A model generated the notes under the pieces. It saw only the letters and a program-made list of their open reading frames with translations, ran no database searches and was not told where the DNA came from. Positions 1-8,917 of a stretch of 43,894 nucleotides of DNA are shown piece by piece. Origin of the DNA: Acinetobacter sp. CFCC 10889 (GTDB lineage: Bacteria; Pseudomonadota; Gammaproteobacteria; Pseudomonadales; Moraxellaceae); contig NZ_LQXQ01000034.1 in assembly GCF_003268395.1 (NCBI RefSeq), positions 1 through 43,894 of the forward strand, given 5' to 3'. Made by a program: the position numbers and the translations under genes. Within the stretch, counting starts at the first letter, position 1, and the number at the start of each line of letters is the position of its first letter.

Positions 1-2
1 TC

Positions 3-221
3 AACAAGGGCTATCATCAGGCACTTGATCAGCAACGAGTAAAAGTGGAGCTACTTGAGCAGCAAAACCATAAAGCACAAGGCGCAATTGCGATGCTGAA
101 ATGGGGGCTTGGTGTGGTGTTAACTGTTGCGTTGTCAGGTGGCACATGGACCATCAATTCAATTAATCAACTTAAACAAGATATGGCAATTATGCAAAGC
201 CATCGAGAGGACAATAAATGA
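3..221 (+). CDS. phage membrane protein with coiled coil, 5'-truncated by the window edge
   Basis: The third frame is open from the window start to a TGA at 219-221, giving at least 72 residues. The N-terminal part is rich in Gln, Glu and Lys (QALDQQRVKVELLEQQ) and should form a coiled coil. One hydrophobic segment follows (MLKWGLGVVLTVALSGG), then a short polar tail (MQSHREDNK). A coiled coil plus one membrane helix just before an endolysin fits an accessory lysis protein, such as an XhlA-like or Rz-like membrane partner, but I do not recognise the exact family. Its stop overlaps the endolysin start (ATGA at 218-221), so the two are probably translationally coupled. Confidence 0.6.
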   Translation, partial: NKGYHQALDQQRVKVELLEQQNHKAQGAIAMLKWGLGVVLTVALSGGTWTINSINQLKQDMAIMQSHREDNK

Positions 222-970
222 AACTAATCAATGAAAACCCATGGCAATATTTGTCAGTGAAGCTCCCAATGTTGGGAGCTTTTTTTATGCTTGTATTAAT
301 TCCACTCCTACAATGGGCATTAGATTTTCAGCTCATTCCAAAAGAACACGAAGCCATAGTTGTTGGAATTGTAATTCCAGTACTCGGCTTGATTGGCAAG
401 AAAATCTATCAACCTGAGCTACATGCACCACAGTTAAATGGCATCAACAGTCTTTTAGCCACATCACAAACAACCAATGATTTAGCATGGATGATTGAAG
501 CGAAAAAGCATATTGGTTTACGTGAAATCGTAGGTAAGCAACATAACAAAACTATTCTAGGATGGATTAAAGGCTTGGGTGGCTGGTTCACTGATGATGA
601 AACGCCTTGGTGCGGTACTTTTGTGGCTCATTGCTTAAAAGTCGCAGGTGTGAAATATCCGAAACACTGGTATCGAGCACTCGACTATGTGAACTACGGA
701 TCTAAACTTGTAAAGCCTGCCTATGGATGTGTCGCAATTAAAACCCGTAAAGGCGGTGGTCATGTTTGTTTTGTGGTTGGTCGTGATCAAAAAACAGGAA
801 AATTAGTCTGTATTGGTGGCAACCAAGGCAATGCTGTTTCTTATGCTTTATATAACTATTTTGATTTTCAAGAATTTCGTTGGTATGGGAAAACAAGTCG
901 TCCTGCGGAGTTTCGCTATAAGTTGCCAGTGTTGAGTGGTGTGAGCGCTACAAAGGTGAGTGAAGCTTAA
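218..970 (+). CDS. phage endolysin, TIGR02594-like CHAP/NlpC-P60 type, with N-terminal membrane helices
   Basis: This 250-residue protein begins with two hydrophobic segments (about residues 12-33 and 46-62). A cysteine-peptidase-like amidase domain of the TIGR02594 type follows, from about residue 88 to 235. The likely catalytic residues are Cys132 in TPWCG, His182 in GGGHV and Asn202 in GGNQ. Enzymes of this fold cut peptidoglycan peptide bonds during lysis. The membrane segments could act as a holin/pinholin-like or signal-anchor part, making this a single-chain holin-endolysin candidate. It overlaps the upstream gene by 4 bases and is followed by a hairpin, as expected for the last gene of a phage late operon. 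Confidence 0.8.
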   Translation: MKLINENPWQYLSVKLPMLGAFFMLVLIPLLQWALDFQLIPKEHEAIVVGIVIPVLGLIGKKIYQPELHAPQLNGINSLLATSQTTNDLAWMIEAKKHIGLREIVGKQHNKTILGWIKGLGGWFTDDETPWCGTFVAHCLKVAGVKYPKHWYRALDYVNYGSKLVKPAYGCVAIKTRKGGGHVCFVVGRDQKTGKLVCIGGNQGNAVSYALYNYFDFQEFRWYGKTSRPAEFRYKLPVLSGVSATKVSEA

Positions 971-977
971 AAAAATA

Positions 978-998
978 AAAGCCCTAGCCAGGGGCTTT
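978..998. terminator. bidirectional hairpin after the endolysin gene
   Basis: Arms AAAGCCC (978-984) and GGGCTTT (992-998) enclose a 7-base loop. The T-run is poor in the plus direction. In the minus direction the stem is followed by a long T-rich run (complement of 970-980), so it is stronger that way. Confidence 0.6.
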
Positions 999-1328
999 CA
1001 CTAGCAGAATTATTTCCAACTTTTTATAACTACTTTGAGTGAAAAATAGTCAGGAATAATTTTGGAATAAAAATTATTGAAAATGCAAAGTTGTAATGAC
1101 AATTTCGACAAAACAATTATAAAACTTGCGTACCATGTATATAAAATCAATTTCTCATGAAGATTTCACTTCAAATCTTTCCAGCTATTTAATGAGTTTT
1201 TTTTATTTATTGGTAGACTTATTAGTATTCATATACAATTACGCCAATTTCAATTTATTCTCATTTTCACAAATTTGGTCACTTTGTATTTTGTGTACAG
1301 ATTTGTGTACATATTTAAGATTTAGTAT
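999..1328. other. AT-rich gap between prophage end and prfC; probable attachment region
   Basis: No convincing gene is present. An AT-rich open frame starting at 1126 overlaps prfC, has no ribosome site and low-complexity composition. The region probably holds the phage-chromosome junction and the promoter now driving prfC. A 12-bp tandem repeat (TTTGTGTACAga then TTTGTGTACAta) lies about 20 bases upstream of the prfC start, and its TGTACA cores are palindromic. No Shine-Dalgarno is visible before the prfC ATG. Confidence 0.4.
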
Positions 1329-2918
1329 ATGTTTAAAGACCAATTAGCTAGAGAGGTAGAGGCTCGTAGAACCTTTGCTATCATTTCGCACCCCGATGCG
1401 GGTAAAACCACCATGACAGAAAAATTATTGTTATGGGGACAAGCGATTCAGGTTGCGGGAATGGTAAAAAGTCGCAAAGCCGATCGTGCAGCAACATCGG
1501 ACTGGATGGAAATGGAAAAAGAACGTGGGATTTCGATCACTACGTCGGTGATGCAATTTCCATTTAAAGACAAAATGATCAACTTGCTTGATACCCCAGG
1601 GCATGAAGATTTCTCAGAAGACACTTACCGTACATTAACTGCTGTAGATTCAGCATTAATGGTGATCGATGGTGCAAAAGGTGTCGAAGACCGTACCATT
1701 AAACTGATGGAAGTGTGTCGTATGCGTGACACTCCCATCATTTCATTCGTCAACAAAATGGACCGCGAAATTCGTGAGCCATTAGAACTGCTTGATGAAA
1801 TTGAAAATGTATTAAAAATTAAATGTGTACCGCTGACTTGGCCTTTAGGTACAGGTCGTGACTTTGCGGGTGTATACAATTTAATCGAAGACAAATTCTA
1901 CGTATACAAAGCAGGTTTTGGTTCAGTCATTACCGATATCGAAGTGCGTGATGGCTATAATCATGCAGACTTACGTGACAAAGTTGGTGAATTGGCATGG
2001 GCTGCATTTGAAGAATCTTTAGAGTTGGTACAAATGGCGAATGAGCCTTTGGATCGTGAAGAATTCTTGGCAGGTCGCCAAACCCCTGTATTGTTTGGTA
2101 CAGCACTCGGTAATTTTGGTGTGGATCACGTTTTGGATGCCTTCAGTAACTATGCACCACCCCCTAAAGCACATCCAACTGAAGTACGCACTGTAGAAGC
2201 GACAGAAGAAGGTTTCACAGGTTTTGTCTTTAAGATTCAAGCGAATATGGACCCGAAACATCGTGACCGTATTGCATTTATGCGAATCTGTTCAGGTCGT
2301 TATGAAAAAGGCTTGAAAATGAAGCATGTACGTATCGATAAAGATGTGCGTATCAGTGATGCTTTGACTTTCCTTGCAGGTGACCGTCAGCATTTGGAAG
2401 AAGCTTGGCCAGGTGACATCATTGGTTTGCATAACCATGGTACGATCCAAATCGGGGATACGTTCACTTCAGGTGAAAAATTACAATTCACGGGTATTCC
2501 GCACTTCGCCCCTGAGATGTTCCGCCGTGTACGCTTAAAAGATCCTTTGAAATCTAAACAGTTACAAAAAGGTTTGAAAGAGCTTTCAGAAGAAGGTGCA
2601 ACACAAGTCTTTATGCCACAAAACAGCAATGATTTGATTGTTGGTGCAGTCGGTGTGCTTCAGTTTGAAGTGGTGGCTTATCGCTTGAAAGAAGAATACA
2701 AAGTGGATTGTATTTATGAGCCTGTCAGCATCAATACTGTGCGTTGGGTGTCATGTAGTGATGAGAAGAAATTCAACGAATTTAAGAAAAAAGCCCATGA
2801 TCAATTGTCTGTCGATGGCGGTGGTCATTTGACTTATCTTGCGCCAAGCCGTGTCAATTTACAGTTGATGCAAGAGCGTTATCCTGATATTGAATTCCGT
2901 GCAACACGTGAACATTAA
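1329..2918 (+). CDS. prfC: peptide chain release factor 3 (RF3), GTPase
   Basis: RF3 is a translational GTPase that ejects RF1/RF2 from the ribosome after peptide release. The 529-residue length matches the family. All G motifs are visible: G1 SHPDAGKTT at residues 20-28, G2 GISITT at 67-72, G3 DTPGH at 88-92 and G4 NKMD at 142-145. The typical C-terminus ends in ATREH. The first ten residues ([10 protein letters not shown]) precede the conserved [16 protein letters not shown] block, and there is no good Shine-Dalgarno in front of the ATG, which may reflect replacement of the native upstream sequence by the neighbouring prophage. The gene ends with a strong hairpin terminator, so it is probably transcribed alone. 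Confidence 0.97.
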   Translation: MFKDQLAREVEARRTFAIISHPDAGKTTMTEKLLLWGQAIQVAGMVKSRKADRAATSDWMEMEKERGISITTSVMQFPFKDKMINLLDTPGHEDFSEDTYRTLTAVDSALMVIDGAKGVEDRTIKLMEVCRMRDTPIISFVNKMDREIREPLELLDEIENVLKIKCVPLTWPLGTGRDFAGVYNLIEDKFYVYKAGFGSVITDIEVRDGYNHADLRDKVGELAWAAFEESLELVQMANEPLDREEFLAGRQTPVLFGTALGNFGVDHVLDAFSNYAPPPKAHPTEVRTVEATEEGFTGFVFKIQANMDPKHRDRIAFMRICSGRYEKGLKMKHVRIDKDVRISDALTFLAGDRQHLEEAWPGDIIGLHNHGTIQIGDTFTSGEKLQFTGIPHFAPEMFRRVRLKDPLKSKQLQKGLKELSEEGATQVFMPQNSNDLIVGAVGVLQFEVVAYRLKEEYKVDCIYEPVSINTVRWVSCSDEKKFNEFKKKAHDQLSVDGGGHLTYLAPSRVNLQLMQERYPDIEFRATREH

Positions 2919-2950
2919 TCATAGATTGTGATATATCATTCGATTTGATC

Positions 2951-2980
2951 AAAACAGCTTCCTTGTGAAGCTGTTTTATT
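2951..2980 (+). terminator. rho-independent terminator of prfC
   Basis: Perfect 10-bp arms AAAACAGCTT (2951-2960) and AAGCTGTTTT (2968-2977) enclose a 7-base loop and are followed by a T-rich tail. The A-run on the other side also makes it usable in reverse. Confidence 0.85.
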
Positions 2981-3024
2981 TCGCTCAAAATAGGGCAACA
3001 GAAAAGACAAAATGAGAGGATGTA

Positions 3025-3849
3025 ATGTACATTCATAAACGTTTCATGCTGATGCTTTGCATGGGTATTTTTTTGTCAGCATGTGATTCCAATAAAAAAT
3101 CATCACCACAAGAAAAAGCTGAAGATGTAACAGCGCAAGAAAAAGTTGTGGAAAAAGCTGAAGTTTTACCTTATTTAAATATTCAAGAAAGCAAAGCAGA
3201 ATATGCTGTGCCGTTTTGTGAAAAGAAAAATTGTATTGAAATCGATATTCAAACTTTAAAAACTCAAGATCAGTGGTTGAATAAATGGATTGCCAATCAT
3301 CAAGCCAATGTGATCCAAGATCAGATTGGGCTAAAACAAAACATGACGTTGCAGCAAGCGGTGAATGCATATGTGAAAAAGTCTGATGCATGGCAAGATG
3401 AATTTTCCAAAAATAAAGCCTATGAATTGCATCTCACTACACGTATGGCATCACAGCGCAATCAGTATGTTTTATTACAACTGTCTGTAAATACTCAACA
3501 AGCAGAAGTTGCTGTGAAAGAACGGCAATACTTTTTTGTAGCAGATCGCAAAACACAGAAAAGTTTGAGTATTTTGGATGTGATTCAACCAAAACAGCAA
3601 AATAAACTCAATGCTTGGGTGCAAGAAAAATATCAAGCGTGGCTAAAAGAACAAGACAGTTTGGTACAAAAAGCCGCACCGAAAAAATTGTATTGGGGAC
3701 AGTCAGACTGGTTCTTTGATGGTGAGGGTGTGGGTTTGCACTATCGAGCAGGTGAAATCGTCGAAGATGCTAAACAGTTCGATCTATATTTCTCTAAACA
3801 GCAAACTCAAGAAATATTACAAGCCACAGTTTTTCAACAGATGTTTTAA
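3025..3849 (+). CDS. lipoprotein with DUF3298/RsiV-like C-terminal region
   Basis: The 274-residue product starts with a lipoprotein signal peptide (MYIHKRFMLMLCMGIFLSAC), with LSAC as lipobox, so it should be lipid-anchored in the envelope. A charged linker follows. The rest (residues about 60-274) resembles the DUF3298/RsiV fold: a late W-x-Q-x-x-W-F-F-D-G-E-G-V-G-L-H-Y stretch corresponds to the conserved strand of that domain. It has a strong ribosome site (GAGAGGA at 3014-3020). The next gene encodes a clearer member of the same family, so the two look like diverged duplicates. Function is unknown; DUF3298 proteins include anti-sigma factor sensors in Bacillus, but no sigma factor lies nearby. 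Confidence 0.75.
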   Translation: MYIHKRFMLMLCMGIFLSACDSNKKSSPQEKAEDVTAQEKVVEKAEVLPYLNIQESKAEYAVPFCEKKNCIEIDIQTLKTQDQWLNKWIANHQANVIQDQIGLKQNMTLQQAVNAYVKKSDAWQDEFSKNKAYELHLTTRMASQRNQYVLLQLSVNTQQAEVAVKERQYFFVADRKTQKSLSILDVIQPKQQNKLNAWVQEKYQAWLKEQDSLVQKAAPKKLYWGQSDWFFDGEGVGLHYRAGEIVEDAKQFDLYFSKQQTQEILQATVFQQMF

Positions 3850-3941
3850 CTTTGGATACAAATAAAGATTGAGTGACGTATAGAGGAAGCATAAGCTAGA
3901 GCTATGCCTTTTTTATTCAAATTTGTTTAAGGTTTTATCAG

Positions 3942-4925
3942 ATGTTAGATCAGAAGCGTACATTGGCAGTGTCCATTTTAATGGCAACTTTTGCATTATC
4001 CGCGTGTCAGCCGAAAGCAGATCAAAAAGAGCAAAAGCCACCTGTGGAACAGGGCAGTAGTTCAGAAGTTGTTGATACGACATTGACCTTGCAAGGTGAA
4101 GCAGAAAAAGTTGTCGTGGAACTGCCTGAATGTAGTGGTAATAGTTGTCCAGAATTTTCAGTTGAGCGTCTACATACTAACCAATTTGTGGTGGATAGCA
4201 TCATTGATCAAGCGATTTTAAAAAATTTAGATCAAATCTTGGATGTGGGTAATCAAAGCAAAAGTATTCAAGATGAAAAGAAAAAGACTGAACAGCAACA
4301 AAAACAAGATGAGCAGCAAGCCAGTAGTAGTGTAATCGCTGCCAATGCAGCAAAAACCACTGCACAAGCGATGGCAGATCAACTCAAACCTTATGTCACG
4401 ACTTTTACCGCATTACAGCAAGAACTCACTAGTTTAGGTGCGAGCAGTAAAATCAGTGTCAGTGTTAGCCCGAAAATTTTAAACTCATCAGAGCCATTGG
4501 CAACTGTTGTGTTGAATACCAGTAGTTATTTGGGTGGAGCACACGGTTCTGCATCACAGGTTTACTATAATTTTGATTTAAAACATCAAAAACAAGTCGG
4601 TTTGGACGATATTGTTGAGCCAAATAAAAAGCAAGCTTTAGAAAAATTGGCGTATGAAGCATTTAAAGTCTGGGTAATGGACAATAAGTTGACCGATAAT
4701 TTGCAAGATTATGAACAAGTTTGGAAATTTAAACTGTCAAATAATTTTTATCTTGGTAAGCAAGGTTTAATTTTACAATATGCTGAATATGAAATTGGTC
4801 CTTATGTGGTGGGTTTACCACGTTTGGAAATTCCGTATGATGCGCTTAAAACGGTGTTGAAACAGCCATATTTACCTGCGGAAATGCAGGTGGATCAACC
4901 TGCATCAGCAGTGGTTAAAAACTAG
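3942..4925 (+). CDS. DUF3298 (RsiV-family) lipoprotein
   Basis: This 327-residue lipoprotein has a signal peptide ending in LSAC (residues 19-22). A long Gln/Lys/Glu-rich linker (about 95-135) follows, then a well-formed DUF3298 domain: the segment with YLGGAHGS is the family hallmark, followed by LDDIVEP and the C-terminal LPRLEIPYDALK. It should sit in the outer membrane facing the periplasm. The preceding gene is a shorter relative 92 bases upstream, suggesting tandem duplication. No partner sigma factor is next to it and the biological role is unknown. TatD-family hydrolase follows 52 bases downstream, so read-through is possible. Confidence 0.8.
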   Translation: MLDQKRTLAVSILMATFALSACQPKADQKEQKPPVEQGSSSEVVDTTLTLQGEAEKVVVELPECSGNSCPEFSVERLHTNQFVVDSIIDQAILKNLDQILDVGNQSKSIQDEKKKTEQQQKQDEQQASSSVIAANAAKTTAQAMADQLKPYVTTFTALQQELTSLGASSKISVSVSPKILNSSEPLATVVLNTSSYLGGAHGSASQVYYNFDLKHQKQVGLDDIVEPNKKQALEKLAYEAFKVWVMDNKLTDNLQDYEQVWKFKLSNNFYLGKQGLILQYAEYEIGPYVVGLPRLEIPYDALKTVLKQPYLPAEMQVDQPASAVVKN

Positions 4926-4977
4926 AGATTTAACAATGAATCGATTTTAAATAGGCATTTAACACTCAGGTAAATAT

Positions 4978-5802
4978 ATGTCTAAACTGGCTTTGTTTGA
5001 TACGCACACACATTTTGATGTAGAAGATTTCGATGCTGATCGAGAGACTTTAGCGTATCAAGCCAAAGCTGTGGGTATAGAGCGTTTGATTTTAATTGGT
5101 TTTCAGCAGCAACGTTTTGCAACATTAGTTCAAACACAGCATTTTCTGAATCAATTACATCATGCACCTCAAAGCTACTTAGCACCGGGTTTGCATCCTT
5201 TTTATATTGAACAACATGAACAGCAGCATTTAGCCGACCTCGAAAATATTTTAAAAAATGAAGACTGCGTGGCGATTGGTGAAATTGGTTTAGATACTTT
5301 TTTAAAACAGCACAAACAGCCTGAAATATTGCAAAAGCAAAAAGATTTTTTTGCAGCTCAATTAGACTTAGCACAACAATTTGATCAACCTGTTTTATTG
5401 CATATCCGTAAGTCTCATGCAGATGTTTTGGCGATGCTTAAACAGCATAAGTTTAAGCTGGGTGGAATTGCTCATGCATTTAGTGGTGGTGTAGAAGAAG
5501 CCAAAGCATTTATTCAATTGGGTTTTAAAATTGGTGTGACAGGTCAAATCACCAATCCGAATGCTAAAAAGCTGATCAATGTGGTTCAAGCTGTGGGGGC
5601 AGCACATTTAGTTTTAGAAACAGATTGTCCTGATATGACACCTTTATGTTGTCAGACTTCACATGAACAGCGCACACGTAACACACCTGCTAATCTACCT
5701 TTTGTGTTAGAAGCATTGGCTAGGCAGCTTAATATGACATCTGAAAAACTTGCGCCAATACTTTGGCAGAACTCTTTACAGGCACTACATTTACAGTCTT
5801 AA
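4978..5802 (+). CDS. TatD-family metal-dependent hydrolase (YjjV-like)
   Basis: TatD-family enzymes are TIM-barrel metallohydrolases with deoxyribonuclease or related activity. The 274-residue length is normal. The metal-binding set is complete: His10 and His12 (THTH), Glu102 (GEIGLD), His142 (LLHIRKS), His166 (IAHAFSG) and Asp216 (LETDCPD). The LETDCPDM pattern and YjjV-like spacing suggest the YjjV subgroup rather than TatD itself; the difference cannot be settled by eye. It is an intracellular enzyme with a start preceded by a weak AGGTAA ribosome site. The gap before acnA is 124 bases with no hairpin terminator that I can see. Confidence 0.9.
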   Translation: MSKLALFDTHTHFDVEDFDADRETLAYQAKAVGIERLILIGFQQQRFATLVQTQHFLNQLHHAPQSYLAPGLHPFYIEQHEQQHLADLENILKNEDCVAIGEIGLDTFLKQHKQPEILQKQKDFFAAQLDLAQQFDQPVLLHIRKSHADVLAMLKQHKFKLGGIAHAFSGGVEEAKAFIQLGFKIGVTGQITNPNAKKLINVVQAVGAAHLVLETDCPDMTPLCCQTSHEQRTRNTPANLPFVLEALARQLNMTSEKLAPILWQNSLQALHLQS

Positions 5803-5926
5803 AAAAAGTGAAATTGCTATAAATTTAACCAATCAATAACACGTATAAAATTGAATTGCCTTACATTAGAAAGATAGCGACTTTTGCTGCTCAATAAAAA
5901 TATGTCTTGCCAAAGGAGTATCACCA

Positions 5927-8683
5927 ATGGGTAAATATAGCCAGAAAAATAGTTTTCAAGCATCCAAAGATTTACAGGTCGGTTCTACGCAGTACAAAAT
6001 TTTTAGTTTAAATGCAGCCCAAGCACGGCTTGATGACTTTTCACAACTCCCTAAATCTTTGAAAGTGCTATTAGAAAATCTTCTTAGATTTGAAGATGAT
6101 ATTACAGTCAAAGCTGAACATATTCTAGCCTTAGTGGATTGGCAGAAGACCCAAAAGTCTGATCAAGAAATCCAATATCGCCCTGCACGGGTTTTGATGC
6201 AAGATTTTACTGGTGTGCCTGCGGTGGTGGATTTGGCAGCCATGCGAGCTGCTGTAGCGAAAGCGGGTGCTGATCCTGAAAAAATCAACCCATTATCACC
6301 TGTCGATTTGGTCATTGATCATTCTGTGATGGTGGATCATTTTGCAACTGCACAAGCCTTTGAGGAAAATGTCGATATTGAAATGCAGCGTAATGGCGAG
6401 CGTTATCAATTTTTGCGTTGGGGACAGTCAGCATTTGATAATTTTAGTGTTGTTCCACCAGGAACGGGGATTTGTCATCAGGTTAATTTAGAATATTTGG
6501 CGCAAGCTGTCTGGACAGGCGAAAGTGATGGTGACACTTTTGCATTTCCAGATACGCTAGTAGGAACAGATTCACATACAACCATGATCAATGGCTTAGG
6601 TGTTTTGGGCTGGGGCGTTGGTGGTATTGAAGCAGAAGCTGCAATGTTGGGACAGCCGATTTCAATGCTGATTCCTGAAGTGATTGGTTTTAAATTAACA
6701 GGAAAATTAAAAGAGGGCATCACCGCTACAGATTTGGTACTGACCATTACGCAAATGTTGCGTCAAAAAGGTGTGGTGGGGAAATTTGTAGAATTTTATG
6801 GTGATGGTTTGGCAGATTTACCTTTGGCAGATCGTGCCACCATTGCCAATATGGCACCTGAGTATGGGGCAACTTGTGGCTTTTTCCCTGTCGATGATAT
6901 TACTTTAGATTATCTTAGACTGACAGGACGTAAAGCAGAGCGCATTGCTTTAGTCGAAGCCTATTGTAAAGAGCAAGGTTTATGGCGTAATACAGGTGAT
7001 GAACCAATTTTCACTGATGTCTTGAGTTTGGATATGGGCACAGTACAAGCCAGTGTTGCAGGTCCAAAACGTCCACAGGATCGAGTCGTTTTAGCGGATA
7101 TCCCACAAGTCTTTGATGCGTTGATGGCACTTGATCTCAAACCTGCTCAAGAAGATAAAGAACGTCTGATAAATGAAGGTGGTGCAGGTGCAGCAGTCGA
7201 TGCGAAACAATCGGCTTTACAAAATGATGAGCCGCATTGTGTGATTGATGGTAAACGTTACCCATTGGTGGATGGTGATGTGGTGATTTCTGCAATTACT
7301 TCATGTACCAATACTTCAAATCCAAGTGTGATGCTTGCAGCAGGACTTTTGGCAAAAAAAGCGGTTGAAAAAGGCTTGCATCGTAAACCATGGGTGAAAA
7401 GTTCTCTTGCACCAGGTTCAAAAGTAGTCACAGATTATTTGGCTGCAGCAGGACTGACACCATACTTAGATCAATTGGGTTATAACTTGGTCGGCTACGG
7501 TTGTACCACATGTATTGGAAATTCAGGACCATTACCCAAACCGATTGAAGATGCGATCCAATGTTATGATTTAAATGTCGCTTCCGTTCTTTCAGGTAAC
7601 CGTAATTTTGAGGGGCGTGTGCATCCTTTGGTGAAAACCAATTGGTTAGCTTCACCGCCTTTGGTGATTGCTTTTGGGCTAATGGGTACGATTCGCAAAG
7701 ATATTACCCAAGAACCTTTAGGTGTGGATCTACAGGGGAATAGTGTTTATCTCAAAGACATTTGGCCAAGCCAAACAGAAATTGATGCTGTATTACAAAA
7801 ACTCAATACCGAAATGTATCACAAAGAATATGCAGCGGTATTTGATGGTGATGAGAAGTGGCAAGCGATTCAGATCCCTAATAGTCAAACCTATGAATGG
7901 GATGCACAATCGACTTATATTCGTCATCCTCCATTTTTTGAGGGTATTGATCAGCCTGCAAAAGCGATTGAAAATATTCTGCATGCCAATATTTTAGCGG
8001 TGTTAGGTGACTCGGTGACGACGGATCATATTTCACCTGCGGGAAATATTAAAGCAGATAGTCCTGCGGGCAGATATTTACAAGCGCAAGGTGTAGCACA
8101 AAAAGACTTTAACTCTTATGGTTCACGCCGTGGTAATCATGAAGTGATGATGCGAGGAACATTTGCTAATATTCGTATTAAAAATGAAATGTTAGGCGGT
8201 GAAGAAGGCGGCAATACGCTATATATTCCAACAGGTGAAAAGTTAGCAATTTATGATGCTGCGATGAAATATCAAGCCACACAAACGCCATTGGTGATCG
8301 TGGCAGGGAAAGAATACGGTACAGGTTCATCACGGGATTGGGCAGCCAAAGGAACCAATTTACTTGGGGTAAAAGCTGTTATTGCGGAAAGTTTTGAACG
8401 TATTCATCGTTCAAATTTGGTTGGAATGGGAGTGCTGCCTTTACAGTTTATGAATAACCAAAATCGTCAAAGTCTAAACCTAACAGGACATGAGCAATTG
8501 TCGATTATGGGGCTATCGGATGAATTACAACCGCATCAAAGTTTAGATGTGCAGTTAAAACGTGCAGATGGTTCGATTGAGCAGTTTAAAGTGTTATGTC
8601 GTATTGATACTTTGAATGAAGTGGAATATTTTAAAGCAGGTGGTATTTTACATTATGTATTACGTAATTTGATCGCTGCCTAA
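5927..8683 (+). CDS. acnA: aconitate hydratase AcnA
   Basis: Aconitase converts citrate to isocitrate through cis-aconitate in the TCA and glyoxylate cycles. The 918-residue product is of the AcnA/IRP type, slightly longer than E. coli AcnA (891). The [4Fe-4S] ligands are Cys460 (ITSCTNTSNP), Cys526 and Cys529 (GCTTCIGNSG). The C-terminal swivel domain contains GDSVTTDHISPAG and YGTGSSRDWAAKG, the substrate-binding blocks. AcnB has a different domain order, and a 2-methylisocitrate dehydratase (AcnD) would be expected with prp genes, which are absent here. A strong ribosome site (AAAGGAG at 5912-5918) precedes the ATG, and a good terminator follows, so this is a single-gene unit. Confidence 0.97.
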   Translation: MGKYSQKNSFQASKDLQVGSTQYKIFSLNAAQARLDDFSQLPKSLKVLLENLLRFEDDITVKAEHILALVDWQKTQKSDQEIQYRPARVLMQDFTGVPAVVDLAAMRAAVAKAGADPEKINPLSPVDLVIDHSVMVDHFATAQAFEENVDIEMQRNGERYQFLRWGQSAFDNFSVVPPGTGICHQVNLEYLAQAVWTGESDGDTFAFPDTLVGTDSHTTMINGLGVLGWGVGGIEAEAAMLGQPISMLIPEVIGFKLTGKLKEGITATDLVLTITQMLRQKGVVGKFVEFYGDGLADLPLADRATIANMAPEYGATCGFFPVDDITLDYLRLTGRKAERIALVEAYCKEQGLWRNTGDEPIFTDVLSLDMGTVQASVAGPKRPQDRVVLADIPQVFDALMALDLKPAQEDKERLINEGGAGAAVDAKQSALQNDEPHCVIDGKRYPLVDGDVVISAITSCTNTSNPSVMLAAGLLAKKAVEKGLHRKPWVKSSLAPGSKVVTDYLAAAGLTPYLDQLGYNLVGYGCTTCIGNSGPLPKPIEDAIQCYDLNVASVLSGNRNFEGRVHPLVKTNWLASPPLVIAFGLMGTIRKDITQEPLGVDLQGNSVYLKDIWPSQTEIDAVLQKLNTEMYHKEYAAVFDGDEKWQAIQIPNSQTYEWDAQSTYIRHPPFFEGIDQPAKAIENILHANILAVLGDSVTTDHISPAGNIKADSPAGRYLQAQGVAQKDFNSYGSRRGNHEVMMRGTFANIRIKNEMLGGEEGGNTLYIPTGEKLAIYDAAMKYQATQTPLVIVAGKEYGTGSSRDWAAKGTNLLGVKAVIAESFERIHRSNLVGMGVLPLQFMNNQNRQSLNLTGHEQLSIMGLSDELQPHQSLDVQLKRADGSIEQFKVLCRIDTLNEVEYFKAGGILHYVLRNLIAA

Positions 8684-8698
8684 GAATTCAGTTCTCCA

Positions 8699-8728
8699 AG
8701 CCCTACCTAGAATGTAGGGCTTTTTTTT
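8699..8728 (+). terminator. rho-independent terminator of acnA
   Basis: Arms AGCCCTAC (8699-8706) and GTAGGGCT (8714-8721) enclose a 7-base loop and are followed by eight T residues. Confidence 0.9.
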
Positions 8729-8876
8729 ATGCTTAAGTGGATTGACTTATATAAATCGAAAAGTAAGAGAGTAAGCAAAATCAGTATAACTATTTTCAAA
8801 TATCAGCACTAAGCATGTGGTCATGATCTTATCAATGAGTTTGTTCTGTGAAAATTTTCGATTTGATGTGTGAGTT

Positions 8877-8885
8877 TGTTAAAAT
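8877..8885 (+). promoter_or_regulatory. possible extended -10 promoter of tcdA
   Basis: TGTTAAAAT matches the extended -10 form TGnTAtaAT and lies 33 bases before the tcdA start. No convincing -35 hexamer is at 17 bp, as is common for extended -10 promoters. The rest of the 234-bp gap after the acnA terminator shows nothing else clear. Confidence 0.4.
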
Positions 8886-8917
8886 AGCCGTGATTTTTCA
8901 ATATTTAGATCTATGCC

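Larger units (their letters stand above)
1..1328. mobile_element. right-hand end of a prophage next to prfC (partial)
   Basis: A coiled-coil/membrane protein and an endolysin occupy the first kilobase, and chromosomal genes start at prfC. Lysis genes are commonly the last module of Acinetobacter siphoprophages, so this is most likely the right end of a prophage whose body lies left of the window. The exact boundary is not visible because the other att copy is missing; it should fall between the terminator near 1000 and the first codons of prfC. The 5' end of prfC is a known integration target of SXT/R391 elements. That the same kind of site is used here is inference. Confidence 0.65.

Noticed and set aside
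1126..1347. 73-residue open frame upstream of prfC
   Set aside because: It overlaps the prfC start, has no ribosome site and is AT-rich low-complexity sequence; the prfC reading is certain.
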